DNA from: UBA7359 sp964523895
GTDB lineage: Bacteria; Pseudomonadota; Gammaproteobacteria; Eutrophobiales; Eutrophobiaceae
DNA length: 57,300 nt
Reading direction: 5' to 3'
Assembly (NCBI GenBank): GCA_964523895.1
Contig: CAZGBJ010000017.1
Span: 1-57,300, forward strand
The notes under the pieces were generated by a model. The model worked only from the letters and a program-made list of their open reading frames with translations, did no database searches and had not been told where the DNA came from. The position numbers and the translations under genes were made by a program. Position 1 is the first letter of the stretch; each line of letters begins with the position of its first letter. Shown in pieces: positions 17,669 through 25,505 of the stretch.

Positions 17669-17950
17669 TTACTCATCGATCCCAGGCAAGCCATTACGCC
17701 ACTTGAGTTGGTCATAATCTACCTGTGCACACTGCCTGGTGGTTAATTCCTTGGCTTCGTTGCGCTTGCAAAATTTTCTGAAATGCTCAAATGGCAGCAT
17801 CAATTCGACAAATAGCGTTGGATCACCAATGGAGAAATCAAATTCTACAAATTTTTTGTCTCGCACGCCGGTAACTCTGACATAACGTTGTGTATGGCTG
17901 TCCAATGATTTTCTCGTTGATAAATCGTTTTTTGCTAGTGCAGATGCCAT
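17669..17950 (-). CDS. dmpK: Phenol hydroxylase assembly subunit DmpK
   Basis: This 93-residue small protein of the DmpK/PHK type is thought to help load iron into the hydroxylase. The RYVRVTGVRDKKFVEFDFSIGDP core and FEHFRKFCKRN helix are typical. It is the first gene of the long minus-strand catabolic run. A GGGAAG ribosome site precedes the ATG, and a sigma-54 type -24/-12 element lies about 40 bp upstream. Confidence 0.92.
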   Translation of the reverse strand: MASALAKNDLSTRKSLDSHTQRYVRVTGVRDKKFVEFDFSIGDPTLFVELMLPFEHFRKFCKRNEAKELTTRQCAQVDYDQLKWRNGLPGIDE

Positions 17951-17984
17951 GAACTAAACACTTCCCAACTTGAATTATTACATT

Positions 17985-18007
17985 GGAATAGCAGTTAATA
18001 TACCAAC
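17985..18007 (-). promoter_or_regulatory. Sigma-54 (-24/-12) promoter for the dmpK operon
   Basis: On the minus strand the sequence TTGGTATATTAACTGCTA shows GG and GC exactly 10 bp apart (18004/18003 and 17992/17991). It resembles TTGGCACG-N4-TTGCT, though the -24 part is only partly conserved. The predicted start point is about 28 bp before the dmpK ATG. A DmpR-type activator gene nearby supports the call. Confidence 0.65.
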
Positions 18008-18067
18008 TATAGTTATTTCATATAAATCAATAATATAACTCAATTTCTACTTGAAATTTTAATACTA

Positions 18068-18086
18068 AATTTTATCATATCATCAA
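18068..18086. repeat. 19-bp sequence shared with 46244..46262, possible activator site
   Basis: AATTTTATCATATCATCAA is repeated exactly 120-138 bp upstream of both dmpK and the second DUF1329 gene. That distance suits an upstream activating site of a DmpR-type regulator. The binding role is inferred. Confidence 0.45.
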
Positions 18087-18249
18087 ACTACAGATCGGAT
18101 ATAATTGAATTTCTTGTCGTCAATTTCGTAAATTCTGCATTCTGTTTAAATTGATAACTTAATTTCTCATGAAAAAACAATTTTATTTATATGATTATAA
18201 AGGAAAAAGTAACCCACTATGACTGATGTTTAGAATTAATAAATTAAAT

Positions 18250-18266
18250 CTGGCATCAAGCTTGCC
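18250..18266 (+). promoter_or_regulatory. Sigma-54 (-24/-12) promoter for the alcohol dehydrogenase gene
   Basis: CTGGCATCAAGCTTGCC fits the sigma-54 consensus (TGGC...TTGC), with GG at 18252-18253 and GC at 18264-18265, 10 bp apart. The ATG is 66 bp downstream and has an AAGGAGAG ribosome site. It diverges from the dmpK promoter within the same 381-bp gap, which holds no other gene. Confidence 0.8.
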
Positions 18267-18331
18267 ATCTGAAAATTTACGCTAACACAATACCACTATC
18301 AATCATTGACCTTTTATTAAGGAGAGTCTCC

Positions 18332-19393
18332 ATGAAAGCAGCTGTTTATTTTAACCCTGAAGATATTCGTTGTACCGATATCGATAGTCCAAATATCAGC
18401 CAACAACACGAAGTACTCGCCAAAGTCATTGGTACTTCGATATGCGGATCTGATTTGCATCTCTTTAGTGGTGTCATGGATCCCATTATGGAAAAAGGCA
18501 AATCACAAACAGGTCATGAGTTGATTGGTGAAGTTGTCGAAACCGGAAACAGTGTTGGTAATTTTAAAACGGGAGACCGCATATCAATGGCCTATTCCTG
18601 TTCCTGTGGTGAATGTTATATGTGTGAGGTAGGACAAACCGCTCATTGTGAAACGACGCAAAAAGCCGTATATGGATTTGGCGTCCCTTTTGGAGACATG
18701 AACGGCACTCATGCAGAATTTTTGACCTTGCCTTATGCTGATGCACACGCCATAAAAGTTCCTGATGAAATTTCTGATCAGGCTGCTCTAACTTTGTCGT
18801 GCAATCTACCCTCCGCTATTATCGCAAATAAGCTAGCTGATATTCAACCGGGTGAAAATGTTGCACTGATTGGTTGTGGACCTACTGGATTAATGTCATT
18901 AGAAATAGCGTTACAGAAAGCTGAAGGTAATGTAGTCGCCATTGATAAACTTGCTTACCGTTTAAAAGTCGCTGAAGAAAAAGGCGCAAAAATAATTAAT
19001 AGTAGTGAGGAAGGCTGGCAGGAGTTAGCCATGGAACAATGCCAGGGACGTGGCTTTGATAAAGTCATTGAGGTTGTCGGATATCCAGAGACCCTGCAAA
19101 TGGCACTGGATTTAATTCGTCCCGGTGGCACCATTGCTGCAATCGGTGTTTTTTGTGATCAGGAATTTAATCTGGTACTGGCTGATGTGTTTCTAAGGGA
19201 CATTAGTTTGCATATGAATGGCTTTGCTAATGTACAACCTTATATGTGGGAAGGTTTAAGGCTGATGGAACGCGGCGTGATTGATCCTGCCACTTTATTT
19301 ACCCACGAATTCAAACTGGAAGATATCGATAAGGCCTTTAAGACTTTTTATGAAAAATCGGATGATGTCTTAAAAGTAATGCTCCGACCATAG
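18332..19393 (+). CDS. Zinc-dependent medium-chain alcohol dehydrogenase
   Basis: This 353-residue MDR dehydrogenase has the catalytic zinc site C-G-S-D (CGSDLHLF near residue 38) and GHE near residue 63. The structural zinc cysteines are CSCGECYMC...C near residues 90-107. The NAD-binding loop is GCGPTGLMSLE near residue 189. It is driven by its own sigma-54 promoter opposite dmpK. It therefore probably belongs to the same regulon and oxidises an alcohol produced in aromatic breakdown, for example a benzylic one. The substrate is not identifiable from sequence. Confidence 0.85.
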   Translation: MKAAVYFNPEDIRCTDIDSPNISQQHEVLAKVIGTSICGSDLHLFSGVMDPIMEKGKSQTGHELIGEVVETGNSVGNFKTGDRISMAYSCSCGECYMCEVGQTAHCETTQKAVYGFGVPFGDMNGTHAEFLTLPYADAHAIKVPDEISDQAALTLSCNLPSAIIANKLADIQPGENVALIGCGPTGLMSLEIALQKAEGNVVAIDKLAYRLKVAEEKGAKIINSSEEGWQELAMEQCQGRGFDKVIEVVGYPETLQMALDLIRPGGTIAAIGVFCDQEFNLVLADVFLRDISLHMNGFANVQPYMWEGLRLMERGVIDPATLFTHEFKLEDIDKAFKTFYEKSDDVLKVMLRP

Positions 19394-19402
19394 AACCTGA
19401 AT

Positions 19403-19419
19403 CATTTAGCCGGGGCTAT
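19403..19419. terminator. Short hairpin between convergent dehydrogenase and regulator genes
   Basis: TAGCC-gg-GGCTA lies in the 26-bp gap between the two stop codons, flanked by an outer CCTGA/TCAGG pair. The U-run is weak, so a terminator role is only possible. Confidence 0.3.
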
Positions 19420-21150
19420 TTAATCAGGATCAATTCCCAGTTTCTTTAAGCGATAAGCCAATTGTGGGCGGGTAATGTCTAGTGACCGGGCAGCCGCACT
19501 TAAATTACCTTTGGCATTTTTCATCGCCGTTTTTAAAATTTCCGCCTCTAACTGTTCAAATCCAGGAAAGTTACCCTCTTTATGCAACATTTTTTCAGCA
19601 TATTCATGTAATTCAATAGCGGTATTATTATTACTTTTAACTGAACCCATACTGCTATTTTCTTTCCGCCTATCTATTGAGCCATCAAATGTACTAAAAA
19701 CGAGGCTCGACAATTTAATCTTAGAATTGTTTTCGCTAAGAATAATGCCTCGCTCAATAACATTTTCAAACTCTCTAACATTACCTGGCCATGAATAGTT
19801 TAACATTGACTCCATCGCATCATCCTCAACACCTGTTACTAGCTTGTTGTATTTTATTCCTGATTTTTTAATAAAATGATCGATTAAAACAGGAATATCT
19901 TCTTTATGATCTCGTAATGCTGGAATGACGACAGGATAAACATTCAAACGGAAAAAAAGATCTTTCCGAAAACTTTCTTCTTTAACAGACGTTTCCAGAT
20001 CTGAGTTCGTGGCAGCGACAATACGCACATCAATACGTCTTGAACGTGTATCACCCACACGTTCTATTTCATGATTTTGCAATACTCTTAATAATTTCGC
20101 TTGTGCACCTTCTGAGAGTTCTGATACTTCATCAAGAAACAACGTCCCGCCATGAGCACGTTCAAATTTACCTGGACGCGATTTTTGTGCGCCGGTATAA
20201 GCCCCCTTCTCCACACCAAATAATTCAGACTCAATTAATTCTTCTGGAATCGCTGCGCAATTAACCGCAACAAAAGGTGCTTTTTTCCGATTACTTGTGT
20301 CATGAATTTTACGTGCAAATAAATCTTTGCCCACCCCTGTTTCACCTGAGAGCAATATTGTGACCTGACTCTTGGCCACATGATCCAACATCTTATGAAC
20401 ATGTTGTAATTTTTTAGAATTACCTATGATATTTGATATTTCATAACCTGGCTCTACATTCAAACGTAATTTATCAACTTGATTTTGTAGTTCCAACATT
20501 TGATCTGCAAAATGTTCTGGTTTGTAGTAGCTAGCATGTTTATTATCAGAACCCCAGTCTTCTATAGGCTTACCTACGATTCTGCATTTTTTTTCACCCA
20601 TCCCGGCGCATTCAACTTCCTTAAATACGATAAATTTATCCATGAATGCACTCGCATAACCACTGGCATAACCAATTTGTATCCAGCAAACGGGGTCCTG
20701 ACTAATACCATATAGATCGAAGTACATTTTGGTTTCAAAAGAATTATTCCATAAATACTCTGCATAAAAACTGCCCTTGGCCACGCTCATTTCCAGTTTT
20801 ATTTCAGTCACTTCAACGCCGGTTTCAAATTGATGAAGTAGCGGTCCAATGTTAAAAGCATCAGCATCAGAGGCATCTGGACGTAATTCGCGTGCCAGCA
20901 CGGCATCCTTTTCTCCAGCAGCATAGCCAAGCCGCGTGATTAACCCTCGTGCCCGATCCAGCCCAAAATTTTCGATTAACTCTTTACGGAAAGAAGCCAT
21001 CGCCTGAATATTAAGCAATATCATCCTTTCCTTGCCGAGAGTGATATCCCCTTCACCACCTGGCAGGTTAAACACTGAAGAGAGTTCTTCAGGCTCAATC
21101 AAGTTTTGATTTAATTTATTCAAATGTATGAATAATAAAGATATTGGCAA
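19420..21150 (-). CDS. dmpR: Phenol-sensing sigma-54-dependent activator (DmpR/MopR/XylR family)
   Basis: This 576-residue activator has an N-terminal V4R ligand domain (about 20-200), an AAA+ domain (Walker A GETGVGKD 269-276, GAYTGA 316-321, Walker B FLDEV) and a Fis-type helix-turn-helix (GNLSAAARSLDITRPQLAYRL). As I recall from MopR, phenol is held by H106 and W134 and zinc by C155, E178, C181 and C189. All six residues are here at the same numbers, so phenol-type effectors are likely. The sigma-54 contact loop is GAYTGA instead of the usual GAFTGA. No ATG precedes the conserved region, and the start is probably the TTG at 21150. It should act on the sigma-54 promoters at 17985, 18250 and perhaps 42426. 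Confidence 0.92.
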   Translation of the reverse strand: MPISLLFIHLNKLNQNLIEPEELSSVFNLPGGEGDITLGKERMILLNIQAMASFRKELIENFGLDRARGLITRLGYAAGEKDAVLARELRPDASDADAFNIGPLLHQFETGVEVTEIKLEMSVAKGSFYAEYLWNNSFETKMYFDLYGISQDPVCWIQIGYASGYASAFMDKFIVFKEVECAGMGEKKCRIVGKPIEDWGSDNKHASYYKPEHFADQMLELQNQVDKLRLNVEPGYEISNIIGNSKKLQHVHKMLDHVAKSQVTILLSGETGVGKDLFARKIHDTSNRKKAPFVAVNCAAIPEELIESELFGVEKGAYTGAQKSRPGKFERAHGGTLFLDEVSELSEGAQAKLLRVLQNHEIERVGDTRSRRIDVRIVAATNSDLETSVKEESFRKDLFFRLNVYPVVIPALRDHKEDIPVLIDHFIKKSGIKYNKLVTGVEDDAMESMLNYSWPGNVREFENVIERGIILSENNSKIKLSSLVFSTFDGSIDRRKENSSMGSVKSNNNTAIELHEYAEKMLHKEGNFPGFEQLEAEILKTAMKNAKGNLSAAARSLDITRPQLAYRLKKLGIDPD

Positions 21151-21324
21151 CAGACATAGGAGAAACTTTTTTCATATATTAATGATATGGTGAATTCATT
21201 ATATAATGAAATTACAAGTTTCACAGGAAATAATTGCAAAATTCGATTTTTCTTGTTGAATTTTGTCAGCGGTTTGATGATTTGCTGAATACTTAACTTT
21301 TATTTAGCTGATTTGATTAAAAAT

Positions 21325-21744
21325 TCATCCCTTATCTAATAAGACTTTATGTGTCAGGAAACCAATAATCATCATTACAACGACGATATAGGGACTGGTT
21401 AAACCAAATCCTGTTGCAGTAATAGCAGGACCGGGACAAAAACCAATCATCCCCCAACCAATACCAAACAGGGCTGCCCCAAATACTAGCCTGCTATCCA
21501 GATCTTTCTTCGTCGGTAATTGAAATTTTTCAGTCAATACAGGATGTTCTCGTTTTAAAACAAAGCGAAACGTAGTCAAAGTCACAGCTAATGCTCCACC
21601 CATTACCAACATTAGGCTCGGATCCCAGTTTCCAGTGACATCCAGAAAATTCAAGACTTTGTTTGGATCTGCCATACGTGATATGCACAGACCAAGACCA
21701 AAAATTATCCCTGTAAGTAAGGCAAGAATATTCTGTTTCATCAA
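21325..21744 (-). CDS. YeeE/YedE-type membrane protein, second half (DUF6691-like)
   Basis: This 139-residue protein has about four membrane helices, with GLGLCISRMADPNKVLNFLD at the N-terminal side and GWGMIGFCPGPAI near residue 102. It forms a pair with the upstream gene, overlapping it by 4 bp. Together they equal one full YeeE/YedE-like transporter, a family linked to uptake of thiosulfate or other sulfur species. Its cysteines in the membrane segments are typical. Closeness to the sox operon supports a sulfur role. Confidence 0.82.
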   Translation of the reverse strand: MMKQNILALLTGIIFGLGLCISRMADPNKVLNFLDVTGNWDPSLMLVMGGALAVTLTTFRFVLKREHPVLTEKFQLPTKKDLDSRLVFGAALFGIGWGMIGFCPGPAITATGFGLTSPYIVVVMMIIGFLTHKVLLDKG

Positions 21745-22169
21745 ACGACTCCTAAAACATGACGCAATACATAAACGGTAGCCACACCTGAGCCCATAAA
21801 GACAATGGTTGCGATGATTGAGCGCTTAGATAAACGACCGATACCACAAACCCCATGGCCACTGGTACACCCGCCGCCCATGCGCGTACCAAAACCGACG
21901 ATGAAGCCACCTGTAATCAGGAGTAATATCGGGAAATCAGCTATTTCCTCGAATGAACCCGGTAATATCGATTGGTATGCCAGTCCTGCTGCAACCATCC
22001 CCACTAAAAATAACAATCGCCAGGCTTTATCGCCGGCAGCTGCGGTAAATACGCCACTAAGAATACCGCTGATCCCCGCAATCCTGCCATTAAATAATAA
22101 TAATAATGATGCGCTGATGCCGATTAAAGCTCCGCCGATTAGTGCTGAATAAGGTGTGAAGTTTTCCAT
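21741..22169 (-). CDS. YeeE/YedE-type membrane protein, first half
   Basis: This 142-residue membrane protein has the NGRIAGISGILSG motif near residue 27 and GFGTRMGGGCTSGHGVCG near residue 92, the signature of YeeE/YedE sulfur-transport proteins. It is translationally coupled to the second half. It lies downstream of the sox operon on the same strand but is separated from it by a 414-bp gap with a gene remnant, so it may have its own promoter. Confidence 0.85.
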   Translation of the reverse strand: MENFTPYSALIGGALIGISASLLLLFNGRIAGISGILSGVFTAAAGDKAWRLLFLVGMVAAGLAYQSILPGSFEEIADFPILLLITGGFIVGFGTRMGGGCTSGHGVCGIGRLSKRSIIATIVFMGSGVATVYVLRHVLGVV

Positions 22170-22278
22170 TGAGTATTAAACCCTTAATATTAAAATAGGA
22201 ACGTATTCCAGGATAATTTTGATGTGCGCAACCGAATTATAGTCTAAGCGTATTATCCAATAAATGCTTTATTAAATT

Positions 22279-22413
22279 TTAAGCCTCAAAGAAATTCATT
22301 AACAACATATTAAACCGTTGATTATGCTCGATTTGTGTCCAGTGCCCACATTGACCAAATATATGTAACTCAGCATGTTCAAATAACTCAAATAAACGTA
22401 ATGTGTATGTCAT
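22279..22413 (-). pseudogene. 3' remnant of a meta-cleavage hydrolase gene
   Basis: The minus strand encodes about 40 residues ending in a stop, including RLFELFEHAELHIF, GQCGHWTQIEH and RFNMLLMNFF. These match the C-terminus of the intact hydrolase at 7500..8327 (RLFELIEQSQLHLF, GQCGHWTQIEH, RFNDLVINFF) and include the catalytic His. Upstream the match fades and there is no start, nucleophile or acid residue. This is the tail of a second, paralogous hydrolase gene that has been lost. Confidence 0.9.
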
Positions 22414-22562
22414 CAAAAGATTTGGCACAGATTGCATAAAAAGTTAAGAGAGACTTTTATCTGTTATAGCTGTTTCCCCGCTCCCAGAAACTCTTTTAAC
22501 TATATTAGCCATTATTAATTTCAATCTTGATTTATTATTCACTTGCGAATATTTCATCAATG

Positions 22563-22585
22563 AAAAGTTGTACTTGACCCTATTT
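22563..22585 (-). repeat. Third, diverged copy of the RAYT-associated repeat
   Basis: This copy differs from the 23-bp element at 1178..1200 at two positions (AAAAGTTGTACTTGACCCTA). It overlaps the TAA stop of the dienelactone-hydrolase-like gene and has the same orientation relative to that gene as the other copies have to theirs. No transposase is adjacent. Confidence 0.85.
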
Positions 22586-23375
22586 ATTCTGCAAATATTT
22601 CCTTAAAGAACATCTGCATTTGTTGCCAGGAACGACGATCTGCATCGGGACTGTATTTAAGTGCCTCCATACCTCGCGCGTCCGCACCGGGATTGGTAAA
22701 ACTATGTTTGACTCCCGCGTAGGTCACCACTTGCAAGTCCGCTTTTAATTCAGTTAATGCTGTTTGGAATTTAATCAGTTTCTCATTTGAGACAAATGGA
22801 TCCGAACCACCATGGGCGACTAAAATTTTTGTTTTGATATCACCTTCGTCCAACATCACATCGGGTAATGGAAGTGATCCATGAAAACTGACAACACCAT
22901 CCAGATCGGCTCCTGCATAAGCCATCTGCATAACCGTCGCCCCACCAAAGCAATAACCGATCGCGGCCAGCTTTTTCTTATCAACCTGATCAGACTGTTT
23001 CAAAAGCTCCAGTGCCTTCAATGCCCTTTCGCGCCAACGCTCAACGTTTGAAGTGTTTATCTTCATCCATTCACCGGCCTTGTCAGGATGTTCAGTTAGC
23101 TTACCAACACCGTACATGTCTATGGCAAAGGCAACATAACCCATTTCAGCAAGCATTTTGGCTCGATTATTTGCATAGTCATCCAGTCCCCACCATTCAT
23201 GAACCACGATCACACCTGGACGTTTTGCAGAAATAGCATCATCCCAATATAGTTGTCCCTGCAATTGCTCACCTTCATGCTCATAAGCAATCTCTTGTTT
23301 CACAATATCTGCTGACACATGGGGAATATAAAGAAACAGGATGATTATTGTTATTGTAATTGAGGACTTATTCAT
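22584..23375 (-). CDS. Exported dienelactone-hydrolase-family protein
   Basis: This 263-residue alpha/beta hydrolase has a Sec-type signal peptide (hydrophobic residues 6-18, ending ...HVSA). The nucleophile is Cys in GYCFGG, the acid Asp is in HGGSDPFV, and His is in KHSFTNPGAD, as in dienelactone hydrolases. The early HEWWGLDDY motif is also typical. The ATG lies 1 bp after the soxB stop, so translation is probably coupled to soxB. A periplasmic role beside the Sox system is implied, but the substrate is unknown. Confidence 0.85.
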   Translation of the reverse strand: MNKSSITITIIILFLYIPHVSADIVKQEIAYEHEGEQLQGQLYWDDAISAKRPGVIVVHEWWGLDDYANNRAKMLAEMGYVAFAIDMYGVGKLTEHPDKAGEWMKINTSNVERWRERALKALELLKQSDQVDKKKLAAIGYCFGGATVMQMAYAGADLDGVVSFHGSLPLPDVMLDEGDIKTKILVAHGGSDPFVSNEKLIKFQTALTELKADLQVVTYAGVKHSFTNPGADARGMEALKYSPDADRRSWQQMQMFFKEIFAE

Positions 23376-23376
23376 T

Positions 23377-25134
23377 TCAGGAAGACAGTCCTTTATTTCC
23401 GCCCATGTTTTTTAATTTTGGCACGTTCAGTTTTTCAATTTTCAAGTGATCATTAGCTCTTAGATAATCTGCGACAACATCCCAGATTGGTTCACCCGAT
23501 GACTCGGAATTAACAGTGGCCCAACCAGCTACTTTGTAATTCTTATCGGCATCAATAGGCTTGCCATTATCCAGGCTCATATCGGAAATACGTTGGCCAA
23601 ATTTAGCGATTGGATCACAAACGTAATCCATACCACCCATACGCACCATGTCCCCACCCTGGCGATAAAAAGGATCAATGTTAAAAATGTTGTCACTGAC
23701 ATCTTCAAGTATGGCCTTGATCTGCTCACCCTTCATTTCGCGTGTATAGGTTTCAGGATAGGTAATACAGGTCTGGTCCATGACATGTTCCATGGTGATT
23801 GCTTGCCCGGGCAAAACTGATGTGCCCCAACGAAATCCGGGAGACAGGGCTATGTCTGCACCACTGTTCTTACGTAATGCATCACAGATCACCTGATCGA
23901 AGGTGCCATTAAAATTTCCTCTTCGATACAACAGTTCGTCTGTGACTGTTAATTCTTCATTTAAACGTTGTACATAGGGCTTTCGCACATCACTAATATA
24001 AGCTTCCATTTCAGTATCAGCTTTTATGAAATTTGAAAAGACCGGTAATAACTTATAACGAAAATCTTTCACATGTCCCTTGCCCAGTTCCAGATCAAGC
24101 ACACCAAGAAATTTTCCGTTTGAACCCGCATTAGTGACTAAAGTTTTTCCTGCTGGATTTTTAATTGCAATGGGTTGGGGAATACCATCGTGCGTATGTC
24201 CACCTAATATGGCATCCACGCCTGTTACAGTAGCAGCCAGTTTAAGATCTACATCCATACCATTGTGTGATAATAAGACAACGGCATCAGGTGTTTCCGA
24301 ATCTCGAATCTCGTCAACCAGTTCCTGTAATTCCTCTGCCTGTATGCCAAAGGTCCAGTTGGGAATAAAACGACCAGGGTTGGCGATCGGTGTGTATGGA
24401 AATGCCTGACCAATGACTGCTAATCGTTTATCTCCCATTTCCCTGATTGTATAAGGTTTAAAGGCGTAACCTTCGTCTTCATCGTATGCGGCCGCACCAT
24501 CAAACAAGGCATCTTCATTGACTTTGACATTGTGGGCTATGAATTCACCTTTAAACTCTGAAATATTTTCCAGAATTTCTTTTTCCAGATAGGTGAATTC
24601 CCAGTGCCCTGTCATGACATCCACTCCCAAGAGGTTAGATGCTCCAACCATGTCTTTACCGCGCGTCCAAAACGCCGTTCCTGATCCTTGCCAGGTGTCA
24701 CCACCATCCAATAATAATGAACGATTGTCACCGCCGTAACTTTGACGAAGTTGTTTGATCAGTGTAGCAAGGTAGGCGTAACCCCCGACCTTGCCATACT
24801 GTTCTGCGCATTTTACAAAATCGATTGAAGTAAAGGCATGAGCCTCAGGTGTGCCCTGTTGAATAGCAAAATATTTGAGAAAATGTTCAGCAACCAGATG
24901 CGGTGGTTTACCATTGTCATTAAACACACCAAGATTCACACTGGGTTCACGGAAATATATGGGTAATAACTGCGCATGCGAATCGGTCATATGCAATAAT
25001 CTTGCATTACCAAAGTTTGCAATATCATAAGATGCTTCAGGATTGTTTTTATTCTCACTGGAAAGCGCAATTCCTGGAAACAGACCGCTGGCGCTGGCGC
25101 TGGCTAGCAGTTGATTAAATTCACGACGGTTCAT
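23377..25134 (-). CDS. soxB: Thiosulfohydrolase SoxB
   Basis: This 585-residue periplasmic dimanganese enzyme hydrolyses the sulfone sulfate from SoxY-bound intermediates. Metal-site motifs of the 5'-nucleotidase-like fold are present: TDSHAQLLP near residue 50, DGGDTW near 143, SHNGMDVD near 275 and GGHTHDG near 297. The N-terminus (NRREF then a hydrophobic ASASASGLFPGIAL stretch) is a twin-arginine-like export signal. It follows the soxK-like gene and precedes the coupled hydrolase gene. Confidence 0.95.
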   Translation of the reverse strand: MNRREFNQLLASASASGLFPGIALSSENKNNPEASYDIANFGNARLLHMTDSHAQLLPIYFREPSVNLGVFNDNGKPPHLVAEHFLKYFAIQQGTPEAHAFTSIDFVKCAEQYGKVGGYAYLATLIKQLRQSYGGDNRSLLLDGGDTWQGSGTAFWTRGKDMVGASNLLGVDVMTGHWEFTYLEKEILENISEFKGEFIAHNVKVNEDALFDGAAAYDEDEGYAFKPYTIREMGDKRLAVIGQAFPYTPIANPGRFIPNWTFGIQAEELQELVDEIRDSETPDAVVLLSHNGMDVDLKLAATVTGVDAILGGHTHDGIPQPIAIKNPAGKTLVTNAGSNGKFLGVLDLELGKGHVKDFRYKLLPVFSNFIKADTEMEAYISDVRKPYVQRLNEELTVTDELLYRRGNFNGTFDQVICDALRKNSGADIALSPGFRWGTSVLPGQAITMEHVMDQTCITYPETYTREMKGEQIKAILEDVSDNIFNIDPFYRQGGDMVRMGGMDYVCDPIAKFGQRISDMSLDNGKPIDADKNYKVAGWATVNSESSGEPIWDVVADYLRANDHLKIEKLNVPKLKNMGGNKGLSS

Positions 25135-25159
25135 GTTAATCGATAAAATTAATTATTTA

Positions 25160-25504
25160 TTATTCACTGTTCGGAATAAGTAATCGCCAATGTTTATCGG
25201 CATAGTTAGCCTGTGCAATAGCAAGTTCAGCATGCGCCTTTGCCTCACTGAAGAGATCGTGAGCTAGAGCTTCATCTCCCTTTTCCATTGTCTCACGACC
25301 TTTATCCAGAAGTGGTTGAATTGTGTTCCATTCAAATCCAGCATCACTCGCCTTCTGCCTGGCTTGTTCGGCACTATCCAGTAATTGCTCTAGCCCGATA
25401 GTCCCTTTGTTGTTGCCCGAATCTTCGGCATCGGAACAAGCAACATTGAACATGAGAAGAAAACCAACAATCAAAGTAAAGGAAATAGATGTTATTCGCG
25501 TCAT
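25160..25504 (-). CDS. soxK: SoxXA-binding protein SoxK-like lipoprotein
   Basis: This 114-residue protein has a lipoprotein signal (FNVACSD), followed by a helical, alanine- and glutamate-rich body. Its place directly after soxA (1-bp gap) and before soxB is where SoxK, a SoxXA-binding and -stabilising protein, is encoded in several sulfur oxidisers. The assignment rests mostly on position, size and helical character. Confidence 0.65.
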   Translation of the reverse strand: MTRITSISFTLIVGFLLMFNVACSDAEDSGNNKGTIGLEQLLDSAEQARQKASDAGFEWNTIQPLLDKGRETMEKGDEALAHDLFSEAKAHAELAIAQANYADKHWRLLIPNSE

Positions 25505-25505
25505 T

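Noticed and set aside
23377..25134. SoxB read as a periplasmic 5'-nucleotidase
   Set aside because: The fold is shared, but the position within soxCDXYZAKB and the TDSHAQLLPIYFREPSVN motif mark it as SoxB.
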